Shown here piece by piece: positions 45,345 through 57,392 of a DNA stretch of 64,000 nt (position 1 is its first letter; each line of letters starts with the position of its first letter). The stretch comes from Guadua angustifolia (taxonomy: Eukaryota > Streptophyta > Magnoliopsida > Poales > Poaceae): NCBI GenBank assembly GCA_036346375.1, contig CM070501.1, positions 58,011,326 through 58,075,325 on the forward strand. Direction: 5' to 3'. The translations under genes and the position numbers were made by a program. Below the pieces are notes generated by a model. The model was not told the DNA's origin. It did not search any database and saw only the letters and a program-made list of their open reading frames with translations.

Positions 45345-46020
45345 CTAAAGATCAAAATATGGAGCTTGACTTCAGTCAATAGTTCCACATGACATTGATT
45401 ACATGCAGAAACTGATAAACACTCAGAGAGGAGTTCATCACTTCAGCCTGCCGCACAACGAAGTATTCAGATCGGAGAAGACGACTAGTTAGAGATAATA
45501 TCTCTATTTATCTTATCTTTTGGTTTTATCAAATAGGCCGTTAGTCCAAATCTTGTACAACTTGAACTTTTTTTGTTATATAAGTTAACTTTTGTACTTG
45601 TAATTTTTGAAGCATTATAGTAAATTGTTTTCCGTGGTTTTTTTCCCACAACAATTTTTCCATGTTAAATCTTTATATTTAGTTATTTTGCCGTGCTAAC
45701 AGTAACTACTAGCTACAAATCAATTGTTATTTTTTATTCAATACAAGCAAGCAAGCATGGATGGTGAGTCATGAGAATCAACACCATCTGCAGCCTAATC
45801 TCACAGAAAACATGTATATAAAATCAAAGGAACAAGCATACTGCATAGATTTAGGCAGGCGTTCTTCAGCTCTAATTTAATTTCATCAAAAGAAGAACAA
45901 TTGGCGGGAAAGGATGTACCTTTGCAGGCTCTGGAGAAGTCCGATTCAGTGGATGTGCATCTGTACATAAATCTCAGGCGTTACACACGGCCCAATCAAG
46001 AAACGCACTTGGATACTTAC
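45345..46020 (-). other. Probable 5'UTR intron of the receptor kinase gene
   Basis: On the minus strand TTTGAT|GTAAGTATCC at 46020 is a strong donor, and GATCTTTAG ending at 45345 is a possible acceptor 18 bases before the ATG. The leader exon would lie at about 46021-46300 and contains CTTCTTCTTC-rich sequence but no ATG-initiated long frame. This is inferred from signals only. Confidence 0.4.
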
Positions 46021-46665
46021 ATCAAACGCAAAAGAAACTCAGTCCCACAGACAAGAAACCACATAATCAAATCGTTCCCCGCTCCCGTTGCTTGGATAAC
46101 AGCCACAGCAGAAGAGAACCCCAGAAAGGTGCAAGACAGCAAGAAGCCAAGAACTATGCCAGAGAACAAATATCCAAATAAAGAGCTGAGTGATGATGAA
46201 ACCTATGTCGGCTTCTGAGAGGCTCGCACACAAGCAAGAAGAAGAAGAAGCAGAAACCTTCGTCTTCGGAACAAAGGAACAGCGCAGTAGCTTTTGAAGG
46301 AAGGATAAGTGCAGCGTTATTCAGTTAATTCAGCAGTAAGTCCTCCTTGGCTGACTGGATGTACGCCAAACTTCCTTGTCTGTTACTATTTGCAAGTTTT
46401 GTCTCTACAGATCTTTTCTCGCAGCTGCAGTGCAGTCTTCACACATGGTTGGTCCGCGTATCGGAGCAATAGATTACAGCAAGAACACGACAATGGTCAG
46501 AGAGAGACCTCGAGCTCGTCTCCTCAGCAGCCGTCGACCTGAACGAAAGACAAATCGCCATCAACAGCGACCGGCTTGAAAGCCTCCTCTCCTATGCGAA
46601 TTTCATCCTATACACAAACTTGCTGGAAAGGCTAGCGAAACTGCTACGGATCCAACTGGTACAAG

Positions 46666-47731
46666 TAGTGATGAAAACAAATTTCCGACCATTTCAAAGA
46701 AAAACAGATATGGAAGTCTTTCTTTGAAAACGGAAATGGAAAATATCGATACGGAAATAGAAAATTTTTGTTGGAAACGGAAACGGCAGAACAGAAACTA
46801 GAGAGCCATTTCCGATATAAACGAAAACAAAAATTCCATATAAGTTAAACCGGAAATTCCGTCAGAAACTTAGCCCACTTAGCCCAAAAAGGAGAAGGGA
46901 GAATTTACATTTATTTCTAAATTAAAATAATTTTAAAAATACAAATATATTTATAGAAAATATCAAATATAGTTCAAAAATTTAAAAAAAAATCTCAAAA
47001 ATACTTTGAAACATTTTGAACCTAGAAAATTATTTCTAAAGCAATTCTCCAATGCTTTTTTTCTTAATACAAGTTGTACAAATCTTAAAGTAAGCGAAAG
47101 AGTAAATAATCACATCTACCCTTTATTAATGCTTTAATATTTGTGCAACTGCGAAAATGAAAAGAATAGAAGCACCTCTCTTCTTTCTAGCATAATTTTA
47201 GTTTCATTTTTTATGAATAAATTAATTCTATAAATCTAAAAATAGCAAAAATGGTATTTATAAACTTCAGAAAATCCAGAATAAATCTTATAAAATTATA
47301 AATGAACATCAAAAAATAATATGAAAATTTTAGGGTGTTACAACTTTATAATTGGAGGACCAAGAGGATGTCGATGATAATAATATAGAGGAAGACATGA
47401 TAGTCTGATCTGAGATATAAATAGCGAGTACAAACTTGAGAAAAAACTTCCTAGTGATACCGGTGAACATAATATTGTTCTTGTATCCGCCTTGGAAGTG
47501 GAATGAGTTATATTGTTTTTGCGGTCATGTATATTGTGATCATGTACTATATTCTTATGGAATTTGCCAATTTCGTTTTTCGTATCCACTGCGTTCCGTT
47601 CCGCAACCATTTCCGTCACTATCTGTTTCCGTATCTGTTTTCAGAGTTTCCAATTTTGTTTTCATTACTGGTAAAAGATGTGAAAACGGAACGATCAATT
47701 ACCAACCATTTTCATTCCATTTTCATCCCTA
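46666..47731. mobile_element. hAT-type non-autonomous element with perfect 8-bp duplication
   Basis: Termini TAGTGATGAAAA and TTTTCATCCCTA are inverted, and GGTACAAG is repeated exactly at 46658-46665 and 47732-47739. The interior is AT-rich with GGAAACGGAAA words and their complements near both ends. No transposase was seen. It lies in the 5' flank of the receptor kinase gene. Confidence 0.88.
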
Positions 47732-47739
47732 GGTACAAG

Positions 47740-48364
47740 TGTGCACATGGCGTTTGGAACCTAGCATACAAAAGCGTACCACTACACCAATACGGTAATG
47801 CACATTTATCTGTCATAAAATCACTCAGGAGTTTTGGTTTTAGTTTTTCAATTTTGTATTTTTACTCACAAGTCGATGTTAAATGGTTCGTACTTGTGTG
47901 CTTCGAAATTTCCATTTTGATTGGTTCACAAAAAGATCTCGAAATTTCCTTAGACTTGAGCAAACTTGGCCCAGCTTGGGCCGGGACTAGAAAAGACATA
48001 TTTTCCTGAAATATCTTTGTCGGACCGGTGGGCTGAGAGTATCGGCTTGCAAATAGCAGGCTTAAAATTCATTTCTGCATTTTTTTTTGGAGATAAAATC
48101 CATTTATGTAAATTGCTACTTTTCCCATTTATAATCAACTGCATCTATTGGTATAATCTGGATCCTCTTTGAAAATTCCATTGTTATAGGTTCATACATA
48201 GAAATAAACAAAATTCATAAGTAGGAATGTAGGGTTCACAAGAAGGGTAGTGCATACTAAGAGATAGAGATACAAACGGATGTAGCTGTAATTATTTCAC
48301 TCTTTTTTCTTATTTCTTTTGTAAAAAGAAATTTTAGTAATTATTTTAGTCAGAAACGACTGCA
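47740..48364. other. Spacer between the hAT-type and Mutator-like elements
   Basis: AT-rich, with nothing recognisable. Confidence 0.5.
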
Positions 48365-48373
48365 TGACGAGGG

Positions 48374-48650
48374 GAATTTTTTTTTAATAATACATTTTTT
48401 ATTCGGAATTTCAAAAATATTCTACCGAAAATTTTTTTTTCAGAAATATACCTCTGTCGCACGTTGGACGCATGACGTGGGCCTAAATAGAAAATTACAC
48501 GGGCGAGAGGTGCGGCCGACGTGGCTTTCTTGTCGCCTGACGCATTTAACGTGTGACAGAGGCAAAGCGGCGCTTGTCGACGGGCTTAACGTCTTGACGA
48601 GAGCGAAAAGGAACTGTCGCCTGACGAAAGTGCTTAGAGAGGTGTCGCAC
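48374..48650 (+). repeat. Left TIR of the Mutator-like element
   Basis: About 275 bp matching the complement of 53590-53863. It includes TTCAAAAATATTCTACCGAA, CGTTGGACG, GGCCTAAATAGAAAATTAC and CGCATTTAACG, with small indels in GC-rich parts. Confidence 0.9.
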
Positions 48651-48789
48651 GACTAACGTCATGACGACAATGTAAATACTGAATTTTTGTATTTAATTTT
48701 TGTGTTGACAATTTTGTTGTAAATTGGTTGTACATAATTGTCTGTAATGAATAGGAAAAATTATTTAATTTCGTTAGTGATCGCATTTC

Positions 48790-49660
48790 ACTTAGGGTTT
48801 TCGTAGCCTCGTAAGGTCCGCGAATATGGCGAAAAATGACGGGGAAAAAGGACAGGCGGCCTCATAGCGTGGCATACCACTTCGATCTTGGCGAGATGGT
48901 CGGACGTTGGCCAAAGATTTTGTTACCAAAATCGGAAAAGGCACTCGCGGGCGCTAAACGCGGTAATCATGGCCACTTAGGGGTTTTCGTAGCCCATGGG
49001 ACAGCCGGACATGGTCCAAAAATCTGAGAAAAATCAAGGGCGGCCTCTTCGAGAGAGCCGCCAGATATCCTCGGGTTATCGAATGTCCCGTCGTCCACAT
49101 CGAATTGGAGGTTAGCAACGGATCGCCCGATGGCGCTCGCGGTGCTAACACCCAAGCCCAATAGAGACAACGTCGGCCCATTCGATGAACTCGACAACCG
49201 TCCCATATTCCCCGATATCGACCGAACTCTCCCAGATCGCCCGCATACTGGGTTCCGCGCGATATCAATTCAATTTGCATAAAGGGGTAACGAACTCGAA
49301 ACCAAGCAACCAAACACGACGCGGAAACACGGCACAAAGACAAACCCGACAACCACCAAACCACACTTAGCAACAACTCCAAGACTCTAAACCACACCGA
49401 ACTACGAATTTGACCAAGACTCCAAAATCGGAAAATTTCGGCATGACCCTCCTAGAACCTATGGACATCCACTCAGCGAGATAAGAAAACACACAGCGAT
49501 ATATATATATCCAACAAGTAATGCAACAACCACAACAGCAGTACGATCACAATTAGAAACCATCCACGAGACATCGACAGAGACTTAAACCACGACGAAA
49601 CACAATTTAAAAGGCTATCTATACAACGAAAATGAATCAAATCGCAACACTTTAGCAAAA
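48790..49660. other. Unassigned interior of the Mutator-like element, left part
   Basis: Contains internal direct repeats. CACTTAGGGTTTTCGTAGCC at about 48789 recurs at about 48974, and a segment with ACCACTT...GGCGAGAT...CGGACGTTG (about 48876) recurs near 52577. No continuous coding frame was recognised. Confidence 0.5.
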
Positions 49661-49677
49661 TAAAACTTCTAGGAAGT

Positions 49678-52563
49678 GTTACGCCTGAACAGCTTCGGGC
49701 GTGTCGATGTCGCTAAGCCTCTACTCGGTGCCCGCTTTGGTCACCGAGAGGCGAGAGGGCAGAACTCGCATCCGCCCACCGATCCTCACTGAAAACCACA
49801 AAGCGTATATGAGTACAAAAGGTACTGCAAGACTTACCCGGGGTCCATATATGACCGACTCCAAAGGAGATGCATTTGGCGGTAGCAAGGTAAGCAGCTT
49901 AGGTTAAAAGTGCGGAAATGCTTAACTTTGTTTCAATTTTAGTCATCTACTCAAGTTTTTCTCAATATAGTTAGCGGTTGTAATAAACACCTACCTCTAG
50001 CATGATATTGTAATTAACGAGAATGTAAAGCAAGTCATCTCATATCAAAATTTAGCTCAAGCCCAACGGTGAACCACAAGTTCAAGTTGTTTACTACGAG
50101 AAGAAGTTCGGACCAAGCGTGCTCATATCCGAGAGCGCGGCAATTGAATCGCTAATTAACCTGCAGGAAGCATTGATCGCACGACACTTACCACAAGGGC
50201 CTAGTGTCAACCCTCCCAATCATACCCAATCGCCAAGCGTCCTCACGTGGTCCGAAAACCTAGCACCCCTCGAGCAGCCCCAAGCCCGGCTTGGCGCTCG
50301 AGAGTCGGCCTAAGCCTCGCCTCAACCACGTCCAACCACGAGAAGTTACGGTCCATCGATTCCATATGAGAGAAAGAGCTGCTTACTGTACCATAATCGG
50401 GCATGCGACCAACCGGTGTGCTCAATCTTATTCCACTTACGGATCGGTCCTTAATCGACCTGAGACGGGCTACACATTTGAGTCTCCGTACCCAAATGAA
50501 CCAACTCCCCTTGGGTCCACAATTCATTTCTTTCCAAAACCTTTCCCAATTCCAAGTATGACATAATGTAGTATGTGTGTAATGATAACAACCGCAAGTG
50601 TGAGAACCCTCCGTCACTTGGCCCAACCCCGACATCTAAGCATTCTAAGCACAGACTCATTAATACCCATAGTCTAGCTCAAAAGGAGATATTAAGCGAA
50701 TACAAGGGGTGTCGTGCAGCAAATAGAATCTATTCCTATCCCACATGGCAATTCCTAATGCAATACTTAACATTTCAATTAATCACATTATTCTAAAAAT
50801 AACGATACATAAGGATAAACATGCTTAGGTGCTTGCTGCAGCTTCTGCGGATCCTCAACGGCAACTTGCCCACCGATGTCCCCTCGACCACGGCCACGTC
50901 ACCCTCCATGGTTTCGTTCTCTACAGCAATGCATATGAATGAGATGCATGCAATGCATATGAAATGAAATGCTAAATGCATATGAAATGAAAACACCAAA
51001 TGAATCATCCAAGCTAGCTCCAAAAGTGCAAACATTCAACTCAATTTAAAACTGAAAACACAAATGCTAAACTCCACTTCTATTCTATAGAAAAAAATCT
51101 GAAAATACAAGCACATTCCTCTAATCAAGCATAACTCTTGAATGCTTAACCTAAAATTTTATTTCTTGGACTCTAAAAGACCACAAGAGGTTGATCTAAC
51201 TTTACCTTGCATCATAACATTCAGATTACAAAATTAAGGTCTGCAATTAAACTCTGAACTTTAGTCCCAAGTCTGAATTTTCAGAAACACCGGTTTCAGG
51301 ACAGCATGTATACAAATGACCATAACTTTTTGATCACTTAGCCAAATTGAGCAAACTCAGAGCCTACACGACCATAAGACATAGACCTACAAATTAGCTT
51401 CAACCAATCACTCAGATTCTGCCCAGGTAACTCCCAGTTCAGCCAGCAACAGAGGGCAGTTTTCAGAGTTCAGTATTTTTCAAAGTTTCAGACAGCATGC
51501 ACAAAATTCAACATATAAATTGCTATACTTAGTAGAATTGAGTAAAGGATGATATTTTCACAATCTACAAGAAATTTTCTAAAACTTCACAGGCAAAAAT
51601 TAATTTCTAATTCGGCCTCTAACTAATTCTTATTCACAGCTCAAGTTTCTACCCGAAATCTTCAGCATTTTCAGAGCAGCAAGCACTAAAATAGACATAA
51701 CTTTCAGCTGGATTAACGAAATGAGGTGATTCCAGTTGGAAATGAAAGATAATTTGATTACCCACAACTTTTTCTACAGCCAACCTAGCAGGAGATGCTC
51801 AGAATTTTCTCAAATCAACCCAAAACAGTAGCTAAAAATTCTGCTCGGAAATTCAGAACTTGCTCCAAACCCTAGATTGGTTATTCCCCATTCAAACCTT
51901 GATTCTCCACTCATCTAAGCCCCCAATACATCATGGCAGCACCCAAGACCAGGAAATAACCCATCAAAACCTAAACCCTAGGGAGCCTTACCTCAAGGAA
52001 GTGGAGGAGGAAGAGGAGGGGGCCGGCTTGGGGAAGGTGCTGCAGCTTGGAGGCGCCACCAGGGAACCAGCAGGGAGGAGCTTCAGCTTGGGGTGGCGCC
52101 AGGAGGAGGCTGGATGTGCTGCTGGTGCTGGCTTGGTTGGGGAAGAAATGAGAATGAGGGGGAGGGCTGTTCGGTTCATGAGAAAGGAAGAGAAAAATAT
52201 GCGGCTGAGAATGGGAAGAGGCTGGTTCGGTTTGGGTGGGGTTGGCCCAAAGACTGATTTGGTTTGCTGCCCCCAAATTCCTTTTTGTATTTTACTCACT
52301 TAACCCCACTAGAAGCAAATGGCTAAGTCCTAAAATTTCAGCATGGGTTAAATTTTGATGCTATGTTTTAAATTAGCAATTGACGAAAATCGTGGTTGCA
52401 CACTGATATTTTTATCTCTTAAACTCTGCTAAGTTTAGAAATTCTTCTAAGTAGCAGCTTAGGATATTAACTGAAGTTGGAAGTTGATCTCAAATACGGC
52501 CAAAAACTTGGTTGGCGCGAATGTTAGCGGCATGAAACGAATTCAAATTTGGGGCCATGACAC
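49678..52563. mobile_element. Possible nested LTR-like segment within the Mutator-like element
   Basis: Starts TGTTACGCC and ends CCATGACA (TG...CA), with composition typical of long gypsy LTRs (e.g. GAGTACAAAAGGTACTGCAAG near 49811). The five bases outside each end (GGAAG and CCTAC) do not match, so the boundaries are not proven. Confidence 0.3.
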
Positions 52564-52887
52564 CTACGCAATGCGGGCTACCACTTACGTATGGGCGAGA
52601 TAGCCGGACGTTGCCTCGGTATTTTGTTGCGAAAATCGGAAAAAGCACTTGCGGCCACGAAACCATGGAAACTTTGACGACGTCGAAAAATTTTGAAACT
52701 CTTTATGGAGGTTCACGATATATCGATGATATTACCATAAAAATTTCAAATGATTTTAAGATATGAGGGAATTTTTAAAATTCAAACAATACATATATAA
52801 AGGCACATACACGAAAGTTCGGATGATAAAATAAGCAAAAGATTAGATGATATTACAAGGGCATTACAACGATGACGATTTAACTAT

Positions 52888-53298
52888 CTAACTAAAGCAT
52901 GTCGTCATGGTGGAACAAATGATCGTTCCGCCTATCCGGTACAACCGTAATGATGTAAGACATTTTCGCATATTACGACCCGTTCTAATATTGCGACCAG
53001 TCTCTGGACACCGCTCAATCCCTACTATGAAAGAACTCCATGGGGTTCCATGATGCTCCCAAATGTCACCCATTGGGTGGCCTATGCCGTCACGTCTCGG
53101 TGTATAAGACTTAAATTTTGGTTGTTGTTTATGTGGATTTCGCCTCCCATATGGGCATGTCACCCGATTCGGCATCCCTATGTTAATACCACGGGTTTCG
53201 GATGGTCTCACGAACGAGTCAAGGATTTGTTGCGTGTTATGAGCTCTACCATTGCTTCCCTTGTCCCTTCTTCTTCGAGAGGAGGAACCCTCCTGCAC
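52888..53298 (-). other. Unidentified reading frame near the right TIR of the Mutator-like element
   Basis: An open frame of 136 codons starting MQEGSSSRRRRDKGSNGR, basic and Arg/Gly-rich, containing GMPNRVTCPYGRRNPHKQ. It reads from the side of the right TIR inward, as expected for an element-encoded or captured gene. No domain was recognised, and it may be fortuitous. Confidence 0.3.
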
Positions 53299-53589
53299 TT
53301 CTGCTGTTTCTAATCTACCACTATTTACTGCTACAATGCTCTAGATCTAACTATTTCTAACATATCATAATTTACTGCTAAGAAAAGTAAACAACAAAAA
53401 TTTACCTCAAAGCAGTGGCGCAGAATCTCCCCTTCTTCCTTCTCTCTTCCCCTCTCTTCCCAATTCTTCCTCTCTCTCTCTCCTCTCTTTACCGGGCGCA
53501 CAAATGAGCACAGTGCCGGGCGAGCGGCTATATCTCGCTGTCGCCGCGACGACCGTGCGGCGACAGAACCCGCGCCCCACTCGCCGCAC

Positions 53590-53863
53590 GACCATCGGTC
53601 GATTTGGTTCTCGTCGCACTTTCGTCGTCAGGCGACAGATGCCTTCGGCTCTGTCAAGACGTTCGACGGCGACAGCGCCGTTCGGTTCTGTCGCCGTTAA
53701 ATGCGTGCGACAAAGAGCTACGTCGCGCCGCACCTCTCGCCGTGTAATTTTCTATTTAGGCCCTGCCGACGTCCAACGCGCGACAGCAATATATTCTGAA
53801 ATTTTTTTTCGGTAGAATATTTTTGAAATTCCGAATAAAAAATGTATTATTAAAAAAAAATTC
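53590..53863 (-). repeat. Right TIR of the Mutator-like element
   Basis: Inverse of 48374-48650, bordered by the second TGACGAGGG. Confidence 0.9.
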
Positions 53864-54001
53864 TGACGAGGGTCTCAAAGAAAAAAAAACTTAACTCTAT
53901 TTCCATATCCATCCGAAACAGACAACAGAACTACGTAGTAGTTTCTTGCTTACTCGTAACTAACAAGTACCTATAAAAAAATCAAATACATTTTTTGTCG
54001 A

Positions 54002-54636
54002 CGTTTGGGAAACGGATCCCCCGTCGAGTTTACTTATTGAATGAGGAATCAACCAGGACCCCTTTTTCGTGAAGGGTTTACGTCCGAAGAGTACCGCGAG
54101 GGGACGGTGCCAGAAAGGGCAATAGACACGAGATTTTATACTGGTTTGGGCCTCCCACGATCGAGATAATAATCCTACGTCCAGTGACCTTACTATTGCT
54201 TGGATGTTTACAAGATGCTTGCATGAATATGTTGCGCGTATCTCTCTACGGGTGTTGCTTGTCAGCCTTGTCCCTCCCCTAATCTACAGCAAGGGTATTT
54301 ATAGACGACCACAGCAATTACAACCGAATAACACGCCATTATTGTGCCCGAACGTGGCCGTAACTACCTCTCTTGATTTCTGCCATGCTGTGTCGTGGGC
54401 GTAATGGGCTTAGATCATGGCCTAACGGTCCTTTGAACCGCAGCGTAGTTATCGCCACGTCGTCTTTATGGACTGAGCACGATCCGTCGATCATGCTCGG
54501 GATTTTCCTTCAGCTCTGGCTGACCGCCACACTCCTCCGAGCAAGCACGCTCAGGAAACTAAGGTGCATGCTCGGGAACGAGCTTGGACATGGTCGGGGA
54601 AGACCCATCAGCTGGTCCGTCCGAGGATCTTTCTTG
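54002..54636 (-). repeat. 3' LTR of the gypsy element, truncated at its inner edge
   Basis: Matches 63226-63864 from GTTTGGGAA to GAGGATCTTTCTTG, then stops. The roughly 86 bp that complete the 5' LTR (to CCCCGACA at 63950) are missing here, along with the polypurine tract. Confidence 0.85.
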
Positions 54637-54660
54637 ACGTGAAGCCCCCGAACGAAAGGC

Positions 54661-55023
54661 TTGCTCGGGAAGAACATACAAAGCCCCCGAGCGAAACTCC
54701 TGCTCGGGGAGGGAAGTGAGAAGGCCCTGAGCGAAACGCATGCTCCGGAAGAAGATGAAGTTTCCCAGCTGAAGTCCCCCGCGGGAGACCTCGCGGACCT
54801 TCGGGGGGAAGACATCACCAAGGTCTTTCGGGCAAATCTCTGCGACCAATCCGCCCATGAAGCCACTGAACGCTCCAACCAAGACAAGGAGGAGATGAAG
54901 CGACTCCGTCAAGAGGCCCGCGAAGGACGCGAAGCTCGAATGTGAGTCCTCGACCTTGAAACCGAGCTCAATGAGGTGAAGGAGAAGCTTTCAGCACTCA
55001 GAGAAGCAAAGCTCGGGAAGTAA
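54661..55023 (+). other. Antisense extra frame of the gypsy element, coiled-coil, one in-frame stop
   Basis: On the strand opposite to gag-pol, between integrase and the 3' LTR, an open frame without a clear ATG reads GSEKALSETHAPEEDEVSQL, then TERSNQDKEEMKRLRQEARE, a TGA at 54943-54945, and VLDLETELNEVKEKLSALRE to a TAA at 55021-55023. It is highly charged with heptad-like spacing. Tat elements are known to carry extra open frames, some antisense (e.g. in Grande). I take this as a decayed example, possibly a last exon. Its role is unknown. Confidence 0.5.
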
Positions 55024-56067
55024 CTCCTTGTCTGGGACCTGACTTCATGTAATTTGCTTGATGATCTGAAATGAAAAATAACTTTTGCCTTGAGTCTTGT
55101 ATCTTCGGCGATTTGTCCTTTTCGATGGGTGTTTGCGTAAAACAGATGAAGCAAGGCGAGCAGATGAAAAGGATATGAACAGAAGTACAAGTAGAACGAA
55201 ACACGAGCGCGCGTTTTAGAAAAACACGGTAGTTCATCCCTACTAAGCCCTCGCTGTGAATGAAGGTCGTGCACCTAAATTGTGAGCACGAGCTCTTTCA
55301 TAGGAGAGTTAGAAAAATACGCTTTTCCTCGACCAAACCACCAATTCTCCGAGTTGCGAGCATGGGATAGGTCAGGAGAAAGAAACGCGCGCGGCCTTGA
55401 CTTTCTGGACGTCTCGAACCCATGCCCCTAAGTTGCGAGCATAGCCTTGACGAGGAAGAACGTGCGGTTGCCCGACAAAGTGCACGATGACCGAACACAC
55501 GCGAATCGAGCTAAGACTCTGGACCATCCGAGAGGGTGTCTGTATGCGATTGTGAACTTGCAGTGAAGTACTTACTGCGAACAATAATCGGCTTATGAAG
55601 ACTACGGCCTCTGGTGGCGAGATTAGTAATGCGGCGCTGGTCATGGTACTCTATACGTTCTTGCGCACACTAGCCGAACCTTAGAATAGCCCGATTGAAG
55701 CGAATGTTCCTACCCGGACGTGCTCGTCCCATCACCAAGATCGTGAGGAAAAGAGTGTGCCCTTGTGCTAGACTGAGTCGGCTTACCAACGGACAGTGAC
55801 CTTAGAGGCATTCACAAAATCTAGGAAAAAATGGACTTCACGTGGGCGAAAGAACCGAACTTTATAGAAAAAATTCGCTGACCATACGTAAAACATGAAA
55901 GTAAATGAAAGCTAGATAAAGAACTTACGCGGCTGATCGATATTCTAAGACCTGGTGAGCACCCGACCATCCTCCATCGCTAAGCGGACAGCCCCCGGGC
56001 GTGCCATCAAGACGACCGTGAATGGACCCTCCCATCTGGGGGACAGCTTGTTGGCCTTTGACAGGTC
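55024..56067. other. Untranslated spacer of the gypsy element between integrase and antisense frame
   Basis: Moderately GC-rich, without a long coding frame. It contains repeated TTGCGAGCATGG / GAGCACGAGC-type words. Confidence 0.5.
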
Positions 56068-57342
56068 CTAAACTCGATGTAGGACTAGATCGCCAACTTG
56101 CAAGGTCCTTGGTCGGACCAATTTAGCCGCATGCCTACGAAGAGCTTGTAGGTAAACCGCGGATCGCAGCAAAGCCCGTTCGCGTGTCTCCTCAACGAGG
56201 TCTAGGTCAACGAGACGCTCGAGCTCCTGGTCAACGTTGTCGACCAAGTGCACTCTTGGAGAACCCAGCACTATTTCAGCGGGCAATATGGCCTTTGTAC
56301 TATAGACGAGCTGGAAAGGGGTTTCGCCCGTAGCCCGGCTTGCCGTAGTGCGAACTGACCAAAGGATGGAAGGAAGCTCGTCCACCCATGATTGACCGTG
56401 CTGACTGAGGTTTTTGAAAACCCTCTTCTTGATTCCTTGGATAATTTACCCATTTGCTCGCTCGGCTGCTCCATTGCTCTGCGGATGCGCTACAGAGGCG
56501 AAGTAGACCTTTGTCCCGATGTCTTCACAGTAGGCTTGAAACAGTTCGCTAGTGAACTTAGTGCCATTATCCGTGATGAGGCGATTGGGAACGCCAAAAT
56601 GCGTCACCACGTTACTGCGAAAGAACTTCCTGGCTACTTGAGCCGAAATGGTCGACACGGGTTCGACTTCAATCCACTTAGTGAAAGTGTCGATGGCTAC
56701 GAGCAAGAATTTGCAGCCCTTCCAACCTCGGGGGAAAGGTCCGAGTATATCGACTCCCCAAGTCGAGAATGGCCATGACAGAGGGATAGTTTGAAGCACG
56801 TATGCCGGCTGATGTGCCTTGCGAGCATGAAACTGGCATGCTCGGCAAGTCGCCACGATCGAACGAGCATCGGTTAAGGCTGTTGGCCAATAATAACCCA
56901 ATTGAAAGGCTTTACTCACGAGTGTTTTGAAAGGCGAGTGAGCTCCGCACACTCCCTCATGGATATCTCTAAGAAGGAATTTGCCCTCTTCTTGTGATAT
57001 GCACTTGGAGAGGACTCCTAGTGCTCCTTTGCGGTACAAGGCACCCTCGATCAACTTGTATGGAAAGGATCGCCTTATAAGCCGGGAACGCTCAGCTTCT
57101 TCCTCGGGCAGTGTCCCATGTGCAAGATATTGGACGAATGGCGTCATCCAATTTGCACCATGCTCGAGGAGGGAGACGTTACCGCACGTCTCCGGTGCCT
57201 CCTCTACAGAGGGAATGGAGGGCTTGTATAAGTGCTCGACGAGCACTCCCGTCGGGGTGGGCATTTGGGAGGAACCGACTTTTGAAAGGTGGTCGGCCAG
57301 GGAATTGTCCTTCCTGGGAATGTAGAGTACTTCGAAATTCAT
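56068..57342 (-). mobile_element. Integrase region of the gypsy element
   Basis: Minus-strand frames read RDIHEGVCGAHSPFKTLVSK and CRACQFHARKAH (zinc-binding HHCC region), then GVDILGPFPRGWKG, FTKWIEVEPV, RLITDNGTKFTSELFQAYCE and HPQSNGAAERANG, the DDE core with D, D and E in order. Downstream WSVRTTASRATGETPFQLVY completes the C-terminal part. A frame break lies at about 56390-56450. Confidence 0.92.
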
Positions 57343-57392
57343 AGTACCTATCCATCTTCCTTACTTCAACCAAGTAAAGCGCCATTGAGCTA

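Larger units (their letters stand above)
48374..53863. mobile_element. Mutator-like element, 5.5 kb, long TIRs, perfect 9-bp TSD
   Basis: The element starts GAATTTTTTTTTAATAATAC and ends with its inverse. TGACGAGGG flanks it exactly at 48365-48373 and 53864-53872. Nine-base duplications and long terminal inverted repeats define Mutator-like elements. I found no MULE transposase. The interior mixes retroelement-like sequence and unassigned frames, so the element is probably non-autonomous and has received nested insertions. Confidence 0.9.

Noticed and set aside
45901..46218. Plus-strand 105-codon frame
   Set aside because: Starts at TTG, has no recognisable domain and lies antisense to the probable leader of the kinase gene.
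46039..46233. Minus-strand open frame with hydrophobic SEADIGFIITQLFIWIFVLW, looking like a small membrane protein
   Set aside because: It has no ATG (the start would be TTG) and overlaps the inferred leader exon of the receptor kinase gene. Better explained as 5'UTR.
49678..52563. Certain call of a nested solo LTR
   Set aside because: TG...CA ends are present but the flanking five bases do not match, so it is kept only as a low-confidence possibility.
53407..53815. Overlapping Arg-rich frames at the right end of the Mutator-like element
   Set aside because: They lie within or next to the TIR, have mirror frames in the left TIR and no domain.
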